Notes under the pieces: generated by a model
The model's database searches: none
Told to the model about the DNA's origin: nothing
What the model saw: only the letters and a program-made list of their open reading frames with translations
In this document: positions 52,356-61,750 of the stretch, one piece after another
Layout of the letters: the number at the start of each line of letters is the position of its first letter
Position numbering within the stretch: position 1 is the first letter of the stretch
Position numbers and translations under genes: made by a program
Assembly (NCBI RefSeq): GCF_900103715.1
Contig: NZ_FNHL01000004.1
Coordinates: 124,001-188,000 of the forward strand
DNA: 64,000 bases
Direction: 5' to 3'
Source: Halogranum gelatinilyticum
GTDB lineage: Archaea; Halobacteriota; Halobacteria; Halobacteriales; Haloferacaceae

Positions 52356-55174
52356 AGCAGTCGCTCGTCACCTCCGCCGGCACGCCGTCGACGCCTGTGG
52401 ACGACGATGGCCCCGAGCAACCCGAGCGTGACGACCCAGCTCCCACCCCACACAGCGACGACGATGCGGCGAACCTCGCCGCCCGTCCACTCGATTTCGG
52501 CTGGCTCGGCGTCGACGTAGCCGTTCGCCCAGCCGTAGGCGCGGAAGTGTGTCGCGTTCTCCGGGCCCTCCCACCGCTCGTCGTAGGAGGTGTAGAGCAC
52601 CGTCACCGGCCGGTCGTCGAACTCGCCGACGACCCAGTAGTCCAGCACGGTGCCGTTCGGCGTCTCGTCCGTCACCGTGCGCGCGTCGTCGGGGACTGCC
52701 GCCGGCAACTGGCCGTCTTCGAGCAGGACGCCGACACCCTGCCGGTAGTCCTCGTCGTAGACCAACCGCCCGTCGACGACCGTTTCGGCGTCGCGGATGC
52801 GAACCGCGGGGTCGACGGCGGCCGTCTCGCTGTCGTTCAGGTTGACGCCGACGGCGACGCCCGTCGTCGTGTTTGTCGACCTCCCGTCGACGACGACACC
52901 GGGAATCGCCTCGGTGTTCGCCGCCAGCCCCGTCTGTCGGGGGTAGGTCGTCCGGCGGAGGGAGACGTCGTCGACCCGTAACCGCGTCTCGTTCGGCCGG
53001 ATGCGCACGGAGGCGGTCACCCCCTCCGAGACGACGGTCCGCGGGGTGGCGTTGAGCGCGTAACTGTCCACCGCGACGAGGTTGTCCGGAGACTGGGTAC
53101 CGTTGTACCAGTACAGGAAGACCTGCCCGGACCCCTCGGCGTCGAGTTCGAGGTGGTAGGGTTGTCCCGACCGGACGGACGTCGACTGGGCGATAGGGTA
53201 GATGTCGCCCTCCTCGGTCACCATCTCGACGGCGCGGCCGTCGGTGGTGTTCACGACGGTCGTCTGGGTTCCGTCCTCACCGGACCACGCCCACCACCCG
53301 TCGAGACCGTCCGCGAAGTCGCCGTTGGTGACGAGGTTCGTCCCGTCGGTTTCGACGTCGCCGGACGACTCGGGGTAGTAGAGGCGGTGGACGCCGGTCG
53401 TCTGCTCGAAGCGCTCGGTCGGCTCCGCGCCTTCGACACGGTAGACGGTGTAGTTGCCGGACTCGAAGGCGTACTCGTAGCCGTCGCTCTCGTCGAGCAT
53501 CGTATCGTAGTTCTCGGGGGCACCCCACAGCCACGGCGCGCCCCAGCGTTCGACGACCCGGGGACTGCCGAAGCCGACGTCGCCCGGCGGTTCGGACTCA
53601 ACGACGACGTGGGTCACCCCCTGTCGGGCGAGCTGTGCCCGGACGGCCGAGGGGTCGTCGGTGAACCCCTCGAAGAGGTCGGTGACGTATCCTGTGTTCT
53701 GGATGCCGTGGAGCACTCCGCCGCTCTTGATGCCGACGTGGTCGGGGGCGGTGTGCCGCAGGCGCAGCTGGGTCGTGTAGCCGTACGGCACCCACATGAC
53801 CGTTCCATCCAGCTTGTCGGTCAGTTCCTCTTGCTCCTGCGGGATGTAGTAGTCGTCCCCGCGAACCTCCTGTAAGCCGAGCGCGCCGGCGGCGGGGGCG
53901 GCGTAGGAGACCAACGCGAGACAGACGACCGCGACGACGACGGCGTTGCTTCCGAGCGTCGACCCGCCGTCCGTCAGCGCGTGGCGGTGGCCCGTGTCCG
54001 CAGCCAACGGTTCGGACGAGCGACTGTCCACATCGCGTCGGCCACCGCCGAGCACCGTCTCCAGCCCCGCACCGAACAGGAGGCTCATACAGACGAGCAG
54101 CGGATACTGCAGTTTCACCGGGTTGCGGAGCGACCACACGGGCGGGAACGACTCGAACAGGACAGTCGTGTAGCCGTGTTTGGTCAACACCATGAACGCG
54201 ACGATGGCCGCGGCGATGCCGTAGTAGACCCGGAGCCGACGCCGACGGATGGCGAGCAGTGCGATGCCCGGAATCACCAGCCCGACCAGCATCGCCGGGT
54301 CGGTGTTGTAGCCCAGTCGGTTCATCGCCATCACACCGTGGTTGCCCGCGAGGCGAGCGACGGCGAAGACGCTCGCCTCGGTGTAGTTCCACATCAGGGT
54401 ACTCTCCAGTACGCCCGACCCGGAGTCGAAGCCGAGTGCCCGCTGGAGCATGTGGTGGACGCTCGGCAGCGACAGGAGCACACCGAGCAGTCCCGAGACG
54501 CAGAGCTTCGCAAGCGTCCGCGGCGAGCGACGTGCCCGGTAGGCGAGATAGCCCGCGAAGGGCGCGACCATCCAGAAGCCGAGCCACGGGCTGATCGTCG
54601 TCGCCCCGAAGACGATGCCCGTCTTCAGCGTCGCCGCCCACTCGTCCCACCGGTCGTTCGACGGCGACAGCCCGGTGTCGACGATGGCGTACAGATAGTG
54701 CAACAGGAGCGGCAGCACCGCGTAGCCGATGAGCGCCGCCATCCCGCCGTTGACGAACTCGCCGATGGTCAGGGGATTGACCGCGTAGACGAACGCCGCG
54801 AGATGGAGTGCCGGAACCGACTCGACGAACCGCCTACCGAACACCAGAAACGTGAGGTAGCCAATCGGGAGAAACGACAGGAACAGCAGGTTCTGGGCGA
54901 GCGCGCCGCCGACGGCGGTGACCGCGCCGAGATAGAGCGGCAGGACGTGGTAGATGTACGAGAAGCCCAGTCCCTGCTCGACCCAGATGTCGGTGAGTTT
55001 CTCCATGCCGCGCATCCCGTAGAACGGCGGGAAGTCACCGAACGTGTAGAGCTGGCCGAGGTGGATGCCCCACAGCAACGACCCGTAGACGGCGAGGAAG
55101 GTCGCGAAGCCGACGGCGTGAGCCAGCCGTGGCTGCTCGCGGAGGCGTCTCACGAGGGAGACCAGACGGACCAT
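52352..55174 (-). CDS. Very large polytopic membrane protein, arabinosyltransferase-like
   Basis: 940 aa. About 12 helices in residues 1-430 are followed by a ~480-residue extracellular beta-rich region (carbohydrate-binding-like, with GDFADGLDGWWAWSGEDG near residue 610) and a terminal helix plus basic tail. The N-terminal half recalls DUF3367/GT-C alpha-arabinofuranosyltransferases (FGDFPPFYGM, AVNPLTIGEF). A GT-C enzyme acting on the surface glycan is the best guess. It abuts the AP-superfamily gene with no gap and overlaps the next gene by 4 bp. Confidence 0.65.
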   Translation of the reverse strand: MVRLVSLVRRLREQPRLAHAVGFATFLAVYGSLLWGIHLGQLYTFGDFPPFYGMRGMEKLTDIWVEQGLGFSYIYHVLPLYLGAVTAVGGALAQNLLFLSFLPIGYLTFLVFGRRFVESVPALHLAAFVYAVNPLTIGEFVNGGMAALIGYAVLPLLLHYLYAIVDTGLSPSNDRWDEWAATLKTGIVFGATTISPWLGFWMVAPFAGYLAYRARRSPRTLAKLCVSGLLGVLLSLPSVHHMLQRALGFDSGSGVLESTLMWNYTEASVFAVARLAGNHGVMAMNRLGYNTDPAMLVGLVIPGIALLAIRRRRLRVYYGIAAAIVAFMVLTKHGYTTVLFESFPPVWSLRNPVKLQYPLLVCMSLLFGAGLETVLGGGRRDVDSRSSEPLAADTGHRHALTDGGSTLGSNAVVVAVVCLALVSYAAPAAGALGLQEVRGDDYYIPQEQEELTDKLDGTVMWVPYGYTTQLRLRHTAPDHVGIKSGGVLHGIQNTGYVTDLFEGFTDDPSAVRAQLARQGVTHVVVESEPPGDVGFGSPRVVERWGAPWLWGAPENYDTMLDESDGYEYAFESGNYTVYRVEGAEPTERFEQTTGVHRLYYPESSGDVETDGTNLVTNGDFADGLDGWWAWSGEDGTQTTVVNTTDGRAVEMVTEEGDIYPIAQSTSVRSGQPYHLELDAEGSGQVFLYWYNGTQSPDNLVAVDSYALNATPRTVVSEGVTASVRIRPNETRLRVDDVSLRRTTYPRQTGLAANTEAIPGVVVDGRSTNTTTGVAVGVNLNDSETAAVDPAVRIRDAETVVDGRLVYDEDYRQGVGVLLEDGQLPAAVPDDARTVTDETPNGTVLDYWVVGEFDDRPVTVLYTSYDERWEGPENATHFRAYGWANGYVDAEPAEIEWTGGEVRRIVVAVWGGSWVVTLGLLGAIVVHRRRRRAGGGDERLL

Positions 55175-56683
55175 CTACAGGTAGCCGAGGTCTTTGAGCT
55201 TCTGCTCGACGTTCTCGTCGTGTTCGACCACGCGGTCGACGTCGCGCTGGACCGGGAGCGGTTTGCGTTCGCTGTTCGACCCGAGCAGGCCGATGCTCTC
55301 GCCGCGCATCTCCTCGGGGATGTCGATGCCGAAGCCGTCGAGGATGGTCGGTGCGAGGTCGTACAGCCGCGGCTCCAGTTCGTCGAGCGCGACGTCTTCC
55401 ACGTCGGGGCCGCGAGCGGTCAGGATGCCGTTGCGACGGTGGTGGGCGGTCTTGTGGTGCCGCCAGTCGCCGTCGTACTCGAACAGCACGCCAGGTTTGA
55501 CGATGTCGCTGATGCCGTAGTCGGTGTGCTTGATGACGAGGTCGGGCATCCGCACGTCGGTGTCGGGGTAGATGTCCTCGCCGTAGTACACCTCGTCGAT
55601 GACCTGCTCGCCGTCTCTGTCGGTGACGTCGAGCAACTTCTCGCGAATCTCGTCTGCGACCTGCTCGTTGCGGGTGTAGACGAGCGGGGCGAGCGCGACG
55701 GCGTCGGCCTCCCAGTCGATCTTGTCCTGTAAGCCCTCCAGCTTCCGGTTTCCCGGCATCTGACGGGCGACCTTCCGGAGGAAGCTCTCGGGGAGCGTCT
55801 CGAGGACGACACCCGAGAGTCGGAGTCGTTGCATGAGCGCCAGTGCCCGGTCGTAGTCCAGCCCCATCAGCCCGAACAGGTCGCCGAAGTCGAAGCCGGA
55901 GTCGTCGATGTGGATGTAACCCTCCTGTTCGAGCCACGTGTTGAGGTAGAACCGCCCCTTCGTGTAGCCGAAGCCGTGGTCCGACATGAGGACGACGTTC
56001 CAGTCGTCGCCGAGTTCGTCGAGGAACCACGCGAGCTGTTCGTCGACGGACTCCCAGAAGGACTTGCAGACCGGCGAGTCCCACTCGGTGTGCTGGACGG
56101 TGTCGGTCAGATAGAGCGTCGTGTGGACGAAGTCGGCCGTCTCGGTGAAGCCGAGGGCGGTCCGGAGCTTCGTCTCGACGGACTCGACCGCGCCGTCGAT
56201 GTCGTCGGGGTCCCGCGAGAGGTAGTACTCCGGGAGGATGGTGTAGTCGTTCCTGTCGAGCGTCCGGCCGAGTTCTTCCGGGCGCGTGTAGTCCTCTTGC
56301 TTGCCCGAGAACGGCCCGCTGATCTGCCAGCCGTCGATGTCCCGCGGCGGGTAGGTCGTCGGCATGTTGACGACGGCACTCTGGTGGCCCGCTTCGCCGA
56401 GATAGTCCCAGAGTTCGCGCGTCGTGAACGACTCGTTCGTGACGGTCGTGAACTGCTCCTCCTCGAAGTCAGGCTCGACGAAGGTGAACACGCCGAGGTC
56501 ACCCGGGTTCATCCCGGTCGAGTAGACCTTCCACGCCGGCATCGACAGCGGTGGGATACAGCTGTCGAGGGTCGTCCGCCGCTCGTCGGCGAAGGATTTG
56601 ATGGTCGGCAGATCGTCGAGCCACGGGTCGAGCAGGTCCCACGTGGCCCCGTCGAGACCGAGGACGCAGACCTTCGTGCTCAT
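55175..56683 (-). CDS. Alkaline phosphatase-superfamily phosphodiesterase or phosphotransferase
   Basis: 502 aa from ATG 56683. It has the AP-type metal-binding Asp in VLGLDGATWD (D11), a nucleophile candidate S47 in PPLSMPAWKVYSTG, and downstream metal residues in MSDHGFGYTKG. These fit the type I phosphodiesterase/nucleotide pyrophosphatase branch. The C-terminus ends KLKDLGYL, as in many sulfatase-fold proteins. It is cytosolic, with no signal peptide. In this operon it may cleave or transfer phospho-sugars. The start overlaps a possible small ORF by 4 bp. Confidence 0.85.
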   Translation of the reverse strand: MSTKVCVLGLDGATWDLLDPWLDDLPTIKSFADERRTTLDSCIPPLSMPAWKVYSTGMNPGDLGVFTFVEPDFEEEQFTTVTNESFTTRELWDYLGEAGHQSAVVNMPTTYPPRDIDGWQISGPFSGKQEDYTRPEELGRTLDRNDYTILPEYYLSRDPDDIDGAVESVETKLRTALGFTETADFVHTTLYLTDTVQHTEWDSPVCKSFWESVDEQLAWFLDELGDDWNVVLMSDHGFGYTKGRFYLNTWLEQEGYIHIDDSGFDFGDLFGLMGLDYDRALALMQRLRLSGVVLETLPESFLRKVARQMPGNRKLEGLQDKIDWEADAVALAPLVYTRNEQVADEIREKLLDVTDRDGEQVIDEVYYGEDIYPDTDVRMPDLVIKHTDYGISDIVKPGVLFEYDGDWRHHKTAHHRRNGILTARGPDVEDVALDELEPRLYDLAPTILDGFGIDIPEEMRGESIGLLGSNSERKPLPVQRDVDRVVEHDENVEQKLKDLGYL

Positions 56684-56889
56684 GCGGCGACCTCCGTCGT
56701 GGGAGCGGTCGGTTCGTTGGTGAGAACGGTCGGTAGGGCGGTCTTGGGTGGGGTTTTGACGTTCATAGCTGCAGTGTGTACTGAAACGGTGAGTGCGCGA
56801 CACGCCGGGGTCGACGTGCGCGAGGGGTGGTCGAAAGTCGATGCTGGTCGGGTGCCGAGGACGCTACGAGCGACCAACTGCTCAGACAT
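56680..56889 (-). CDS. Possible small coupled ORF (69 aa)
   Basis: ATG at 56889 overlaps the sulfatase-fold gene's stop by 8 bp (ATGTCTGA), and its TGA overlaps the next start by 4 bp (ATGA). It fills the only gap of the operon. The product is a Thr/Pro/Ala-rich 69-aa peptide with one Cys and no recognised motif; GC at third positions is lower than in its neighbours. A shorter 28-aa version from ATG 56766 has the same 3' coupling. It may be a real small protein or merely a coupled leader; the case rests on arrangement. Confidence 0.4.
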   Translation of the reverse strand: MSEQLVARSVLGTRPASTFDHPSRTSTPACRALTVSVHTAAMNVKTPPKTALPTVLTNEPTAPTTEVAA

Positions 56890-58342
56890 AGCCGAGGTCC
56901 TCCAGTCGCTCCTGGGCCATCCCGGAGACGCGGACGTCGGCGTGTTCGCCGTTCGGCCACGCCGGCAGCGCCTCGGTGAGTCGGCGTTCGACGTCGCTCG
57001 GGAGGTCGGTCGGGGTCTCGTCGGCGAGGTCGAAGCCGACCGACTCGTCGTCGCCCTGCGAGACGACGAGTTTCCAGCCGTCCGCGTAGGCGGCCTTCTT
57101 TTCGTGGCCGTAGCGGGCACTCTCGACGAGCGTCACGCGGTCGGCCGGGATGCCCGTGCGGAGTGAGACGCCGGTCGTGTCCAGCGCGTCGTCGAGACCG
57201 GCCGCGTCGAGCAGTGTCGGCGCGAGGTCGACGAGCGAGGCGGGAGCACTGGAGTCGCTCGTGTCGGGGTCGTCGCTCCCGCCAACGTCGAGACCGTCGA
57301 CGGCGAGCGGGACGCGGGCCAGCGACTCGTAGGGCGTGCCGCCGTGGTCGACGCAGTAGGCGGGCCGGGAGTCGGCGAAGCGCGCCGCGTCGAAGCCCGT
57401 GTGCTCCCAGAACGCCTCGCCGTGGTCGCCGGTCACGACGAACGCGACGTCGCCGTCGAGGTGACGGTCGAGATGGCTGCGGAGTCGCGCGAGGCGGTTG
57501 TCCACGTGCGCGAGGGCGGCCCGGTAGAGTCGGCGTCGGTGCTCACGGTAGCGTTCGCCCTCGGGACCGGGGTCGGCGGCGTCCGTGTAGTCCCACGTCG
57601 TGATGTCGGGAATCGTGCCGTCGACGTCGTAGCGGTCCCAGTAGCTCGCCGGGGGGTCGACCGGTTCGTGCAGGTCGCCGACGTGGAGATACGAGAACGT
57701 CCGCTCGCGCTCCGTCTCGGCGAGCCACTCGCGGTAGTCCTCGAAGACGGTCATGACGTCCGCCTTGTCGGAGACGTCGTGGGACTCGAACCGGCCGCCG
57801 ATGGCGAAGAAGGGCATATGGAACGCAAAGCCGCCGTAGGTGTCGTAACCCGCACTGCCGAAGGCGTCCGGCAGAGTCGTCCGCTCGTCGGGGAGCTTCG
57901 GCGGGATGACGAGGTCCGTCGACCCGGTGTCGGCCGCGTCAGTCTGGCGGATAGCACCGTGTTCGTGCGGATACTCGCCGGTGACGAGCGAGGTGACGGC
58001 CGGGAACGTCCACGGCGCGGGCGTGACGAGGTCACGCGCCAGTCGCTCGTGGAGGAACGGGCTGTCCGCGGCCGTGACGGCGTCGGCGCGGAGTGCGTCG
58101 ACGACGACGCAGACCACGTGGTCCGGCGCGCCCGCTGCGGGCGACCGCGACGGGAGCCGTCGTTGGCGACGGCGGTACTCGCGGTCGGCCTTGACCGTCA
58201 GAACCCGGTTGTACGGGCCGACGAGCCGACGTTTGACACCGTCCGGGAGCGACTGCATCAGCCGTCGTTTGGCCGTGTCCACCCCCTCGATGACGGCGTC
58301 GGTGCGGCTCCGGTCGTCGCTGTGGGGTCCCGAGCCGCTCAC
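56882..58342 (-). CDS. Sulfatase-fold enzyme with Thr at the nucleophile position
   Basis: 486 aa. The metal-binding Asp is D82 in CVVVDALRAD, with HVGDLHEPV and VTGDHGEAFWEH as further metal or active-site regions. In place of the Cys/Ser-x-Pro-x-Arg formylglycine signature stands T112-FPAV, followed by SLVTGEYPHEHG. So this is probably not a sulfatase but a Thr-nucleophile phosphotransferase or phosphohydrolase, like phosphoglycerol transferases. No signal peptide; the C-terminus is RLEDLGYV. It overlaps the zinc-finger gene upstream by 4 bp. Confidence 0.85.
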   Translation of the reverse strand: MSGSGPHSDDRSRTDAVIEGVDTAKRRLMQSLPDGVKRRLVGPYNRVLTVKADREYRRRQRRLPSRSPAAGAPDHVVCVVVDALRADAVTAADSPFLHERLARDLVTPAPWTFPAVTSLVTGEYPHEHGAIRQTDAADTGSTDLVIPPKLPDERTTLPDAFGSAGYDTYGGFAFHMPFFAIGGRFESHDVSDKADVMTVFEDYREWLAETERERTFSYLHVGDLHEPVDPPASYWDRYDVDGTIPDITTWDYTDAADPGPEGERYREHRRRLYRAALAHVDNRLARLRSHLDRHLDGDVAFVVTGDHGEAFWEHTGFDAARFADSRPAYCVDHGGTPYESLARVPLAVDGLDVGGSDDPDTSDSSAPASLVDLAPTLLDAAGLDDALDTTGVSLRTGIPADRVTLVESARYGHEKKAAYADGWKLVVSQGDDESVGFDLADETPTDLPSDVERRLTEALPAWPNGEHADVRVSGMAQERLEDLGYV

Positions 58343-58527
58343 GCGTCGTCACTCCAGAGGCGGGCCGCGGGGACCTCGCAGGCGTCACAGACGACGGCGG
58401 GTGCGTCCTTGTACTCGCCGCGATTGAGGGTCCCGTCGCACTGGCGTTGCGGGCAAGGTTCGGTGGCGAGGCGGGCGAGGACGTCGTTCTCGGCCTGACC
58501 GAGCCACTCGAAACGACTCTCGCTCAC
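58339..58527 (-). CDS. Small zinc-finger protein (62 aa) in glycan operon
   Basis: 62 aa with two Cys pairs, CPQRQC (25-30) and CDAC (47-50), spaced as in a zinc ribbon; YKDAPAVVCDACEVPAARLW closes the fold. It resembles haloarchaeal small zinc-finger proteins (HVO_A0556-like from memory). Overlaps of 4 bp with both neighbours place it firmly inside the operon, so it probably helps regulate or scaffold the glycan machinery. Confidence 0.8.
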   Translation of the reverse strand: MSESRFEWLGQAENDVLARLATEPCPQRQCDGTLNRGEYKDAPAVVCDACEVPAARLWSDDA

Positions 58528-60455
58528 GCGGAGACCTCCCGGTCGATGAGTTCGACCATCCGTTCGGCGGTGTCGCCGATGGTGTAGGCCGCGGCCGCGT
58601 CGGCGTTGGCGCGGGCGATCTCCTGCAGGCGTTCGCGGTCGACCCAGAGATTGATGAGCGTGTCCGCCAGCGCGGTCGGGTCGCCCGACTCGTAGAAGGC
58701 GGCGTCGCCGCCGGTCTCGACCGTCGAGGTCCGCATCCCGTCGACGTCGGAGCTGACGACGGCCGTGCCGTAGGTTTTGGCCAACTGGAACACGCCGCTG
58801 ACGCCGGTACAGGTCCGGTAGGGCATGACGACGGCCGAGGCGTTCCCCCAGACGTCGTCCATCTCGTCGTCCTCAACGTAGCCGAGGAACTCCACACCGG
58901 GGCGGTCGCCGTACTTCGCTTCGAGCGTCTCGCGGTGGTCCGGGAAGCCCGGATGCGAGTCGCCGGCGACGACGAGCTCGGCGTCCGGAACCGACATCCG
59001 GACCTGCTCGAACGCCTCGACGACCGTCTCGATGTCCTTCGTCGGGCTGAGATGGCCGAACACCATGATACGGAACGGTTCGGGGATGTGTGGCAGGCCA
59101 CCGTCGGCGTAGGCGAACGTCCCGTGGGGGACGTGGTGGACGTTCGGCGAGTAGTAGCGGTCGGTGACGATGTCGAGATACTCCTCGGAGGTGACGGTCG
59201 ACGCGTCACCCATGAGGAGCAGTTGGGTCGCCGCCCGCGCGCCAGCCTGTTCGACGAGGCCGATGTTCTCGTCGACCATGTCCTCCTCGACGACTTCGAG
59301 CAGGTCGTGCATCGTCGTCAGCACGGTCATGCCGTAGACGCGACTGAGCAGCGGCGGGAGGACGAGGCCAATGAAGCGATGCACGTTCTCGTTGCCGAAG
59401 TAGGTCATGTGGATGTTGAACTGGACGGCGTCGTAGTCGCCGGCGACCAGTTCGTCGAGCAGTGCGCGGGCACCGTCGAGCGAGTCTCGGTCCCAGACGC
59501 GCCGGACCTCGTAGCCGCGGCGGAACTCGACCGGTGGGGCACTGTCGCTGCGCCGGGCGAGGACGGTCACGTCGACGTCGTCGCGTTGGCCGTAGGCGCG
59601 GGCGAGTTCCTCGCCGTACTCGGCGAGATGGCCGCGGTTCGGCGGGTGGGAGGTGACGAGCGCGACCTTCGTGGCGTCGTCGTCGGCCGACCCGGGGGCT
59701 TCGGGGGCCGGGCCACGGACGCTCTTGCGGATCCGGTAGAGCGACCGGAGCATATCCGGGGCGTCGCGGGTCGGCGAGACGCTGCTGTCGCCGGGGTCGT
59801 CCCACGCGATGGGGACTTCCTCGACCTCGTAGCCGCGGCGGTGGACGCGGGCGACGAGTTCCGTGTCGAACGCGAAGCCCGTCTCGCGCATCTGTCTCGA
59901 CACCTGCTCCCAGACCTCCGCGCGGAACGCCTTCGCGCCGCACTGGAAGTCCTCGATGGGGGCGTGGGTGACGCGTCGGGCGAGCGACCGGTAGCCGCGG
60001 GCGAGACACTGCCGAATCGGGGTCTGGGAGACCCGGCAGTCGCCCTCGACGTCGCGGGAGCCGACCGCGACCGAGGCGTCGCCGTCGGCGACGACGTCGT
60101 AGATACGGTCGAGTTCGCCGACGGGAATCGCGCCGTCGGCGTCGACGTAGCCGACGATGTCGGCGTCGGCGCGGTCGAGCCCGTCGATGAGCGCGCCGCC
60201 CTTGCCACGACGTGTCTCGCTGACGGAGACGAGCGTGTCGGCGTCGGTCGCGAGCGCGTCGAGCGTCTCGCGCAGGTCGGAGTCCGGACGGTCGGCGCAG
60301 ACGACGACCTCCTGCCAGCCGGCGGCGTGGAGGTCGTTCACCAGCGAGACGACCATCGAGGGCGACTCTGCGTAGACGGGAACGACGACGGAGCGCGTCG
60401 GCTGTGACGATGCTGAATCGAACGGTACGGTGGGTTGCGTGGATTTGAAGCTCAT
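58524..60455 (-). CDS. Fused GT2 (dolichyl-P-sugar synthase-like) and GT4 glycosyltransferase
   Basis: 643 aa from ATG 60455. The N-terminal half (20-245) is a GT2 domain: VVVPVYAESPSM, the RRGKGGALIDGLDRADADIV segment and the DxD metal motif D105-A-D107, as in dolichyl-phosphate sugar synthases. After a Pro/Asp-rich linker (~248-262), the rest is a GT4 domain (VALVTSHPPNRGHLAEYGEE; FGHLSPTKDIETVVEAF; SGVFQLAKTYGTAVVSSD). One polypeptide could make a lipid-linked donor and transfer sugar. The start overlaps the flippase stop by 4 bp. Confidence 0.88.
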   Translation of the reverse strand: MSFKSTQPTVPFDSASSQPTRSVVVPVYAESPSMVVSLVNDLHAAGWQEVVVCADRPDSDLRETLDALATDADTLVSVSETRRGKGGALIDGLDRADADIVGYVDADGAIPVGELDRIYDVVADGDASVAVGSRDVEGDCRVSQTPIRQCLARGYRSLARRVTHAPIEDFQCGAKAFRAEVWEQVSRQMRETGFAFDTELVARVHRRGYEVEEVPIAWDDPGDSSVSPTRDAPDMLRSLYRIRKSVRGPAPEAPGSADDDATKVALVTSHPPNRGHLAEYGEELARAYGQRDDVDVTVLARRSDSAPPVEFRRGYEVRRVWDRDSLDGARALLDELVAGDYDAVQFNIHMTYFGNENVHRFIGLVLPPLLSRVYGMTVLTTMHDLLEVVEEDMVDENIGLVEQAGARAATQLLLMGDASTVTSEEYLDIVTDRYYSPNVHHVPHGTFAYADGGLPHIPEPFRIMVFGHLSPTKDIETVVEAFEQVRMSVPDAELVVAGDSHPGFPDHRETLEAKYGDRPGVEFLGYVEDDEMDDVWGNASAVVMPYRTCTGVSGVFQLAKTYGTAVVSSDVDGMRTSTVETGGDAAFYESGDPTALADTLINLWVDRERLQEIARANADAAAAYTIGDTAERMVELIDREVSA

Positions 60456-61747
60456 GAGTGCACCTCGAAGAGTCCGAGGACGAACAGGGCGATGTTGCCG
60501 AGCAACAGGACCTGGACGAACTGCAGCGGGGAGGAGTGGAGTGCCCACATCAGGGCGATCTCCACGACGGAGAAGGCGGTAAAGACGTAGACGAACCGGT
60601 TACGGTCGCGTGCCAGCTCGAAATTGAGGACGACGCTGGCCAGTGCAAAAGCGAGAACCGCCACCCCGTACCACTGTAGGATGGGGGCGGCGTCGGCGTA
60701 TGCAGCCCCGTAGAACGTCGTCAGAACGAACCGTGGGGCAGCCCAGTAGACGGCCGCGCCGGCACCTGCGATGCCGGCGGTGTAGACCAGCGCTCGGGTG
60801 AGCAGTCCGGTCGGGGCCATCGTCGTGGTCTCGTCGGTCTCGTCCGTCGAGACCTTGGGGAACAGCGCGGTGCTGATTCCCATGGGGAGAAACACGAGTA
60901 TCTTCCCGAGCACCGACGCGGAGACGTAGAGTCCCGCGAGCTGTGCCGAGAAGAAGTGTCTGGCGAGGATGACGTCGACCGTCGTCGGGACGGTCATACA
61001 GAATCCGGCGAGGACCGCTGGGCCGGTGTAGCGGTACGCACGCCGGTAGTCGAAACTCGGCGAGCGGTCGGGCGTTCCGAGCCGACGACGCAGATGGAGC
61101 GTCGTCGCGCCGAAGACGACGACCGAGGAGAGCACGAGCGCGCCGAACGCCCCGTGCACCCCGTAGCCGAGGACGACGAGTCCGACACCGAACGCGAGTT
61201 TGACGGCAGCGAGCAGCACCTTGTAGCCGCCCAGCGGAACGAACCACTGGAGACCTTGCAGCGTGCCGAAGTTCGCGGTCAACGCCAGTCCGAACGGCGC
61301 GGTGCCGGCGATGGCGAGCACGAACAGCGTCGGCGACACGTCGAGGAAGCCGCTCAACTGCGGTGCGAGTGCGACCAACGCGACGAAGACGCCGCAACTG
61401 AACAGCGTCGACTGGCGGATGAACCCCCGAGTGAACGCCGCGAGTGCGGGTCCGTCGTCGGCGAGTTCGGCCGTGAACCGTGTCGCACTGAACCGGATGC
61501 CTCTGCCCAGTACGTTGACGATGTAGAACAGCGCGAACAGCGCGCCGAACACCCCGTACTGCTCCGGGCCGAGTGCCCGGCCCATGAACACCTGGTAGGC
61601 GTAGTTGAGCGCGCCACTGGCTGCCGTCGCGACGGCCATCACGCTGCCGTGGTGCAAGAGGTCGTCGCCGAGCACGTGTCGGCGGACGACTCCTACCGGG
61701 TCGGCAGCGAACTGACGGACGTCGAAGCGGTCGGTGTCGGAAGACAT
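60452..61747 (-). CDS. Lipid-linked oligosaccharide flippase (MATE/Wzx-like)
   Basis: 431 aa with about 12 membrane helices and short loops, typical of polysaccharide biosynthesis/flippase proteins. Landmarks: YAYQVFMGRALGPEQYGVFG after helix 1 and STALFPKVS in the middle. It would flip a lipid-linked saccharide across the membrane. It starts 3 bp after the upstream gene's stop and is coupled to the glycosyltransferase gene. Confidence 0.9.
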   Translation of the reverse strand: MSSDTDRFDVRQFAADPVGVVRRHVLGDDLLHHGSVMAVATAASGALNYAYQVFMGRALGPEQYGVFGALFALFYIVNVLGRGIRFSATRFTAELADDGPALAAFTRGFIRQSTLFSCGVFVALVALAPQLSGFLDVSPTLFVLAIAGTAPFGLALTANFGTLQGLQWFVPLGGYKVLLAAVKLAFGVGLVVLGYGVHGAFGALVLSSVVVFGATTLHLRRRLGTPDRSPSFDYRRAYRYTGPAVLAGFCMTVPTTVDVILARHFFSAQLAGLYVSASVLGKILVFLPMGISTALFPKVSTDETDETTTMAPTGLLTRALVYTAGIAGAGAAVYWAAPRFVLTTFYGAAYADAAPILQWYGVAVLAFALASVVLNFELARDRNRFVYVFTAFSVVEIALMWALHSSPLQFVQVLLLGNIALFVLGLFEVHS

Positions 61748-61750
61748 CGG

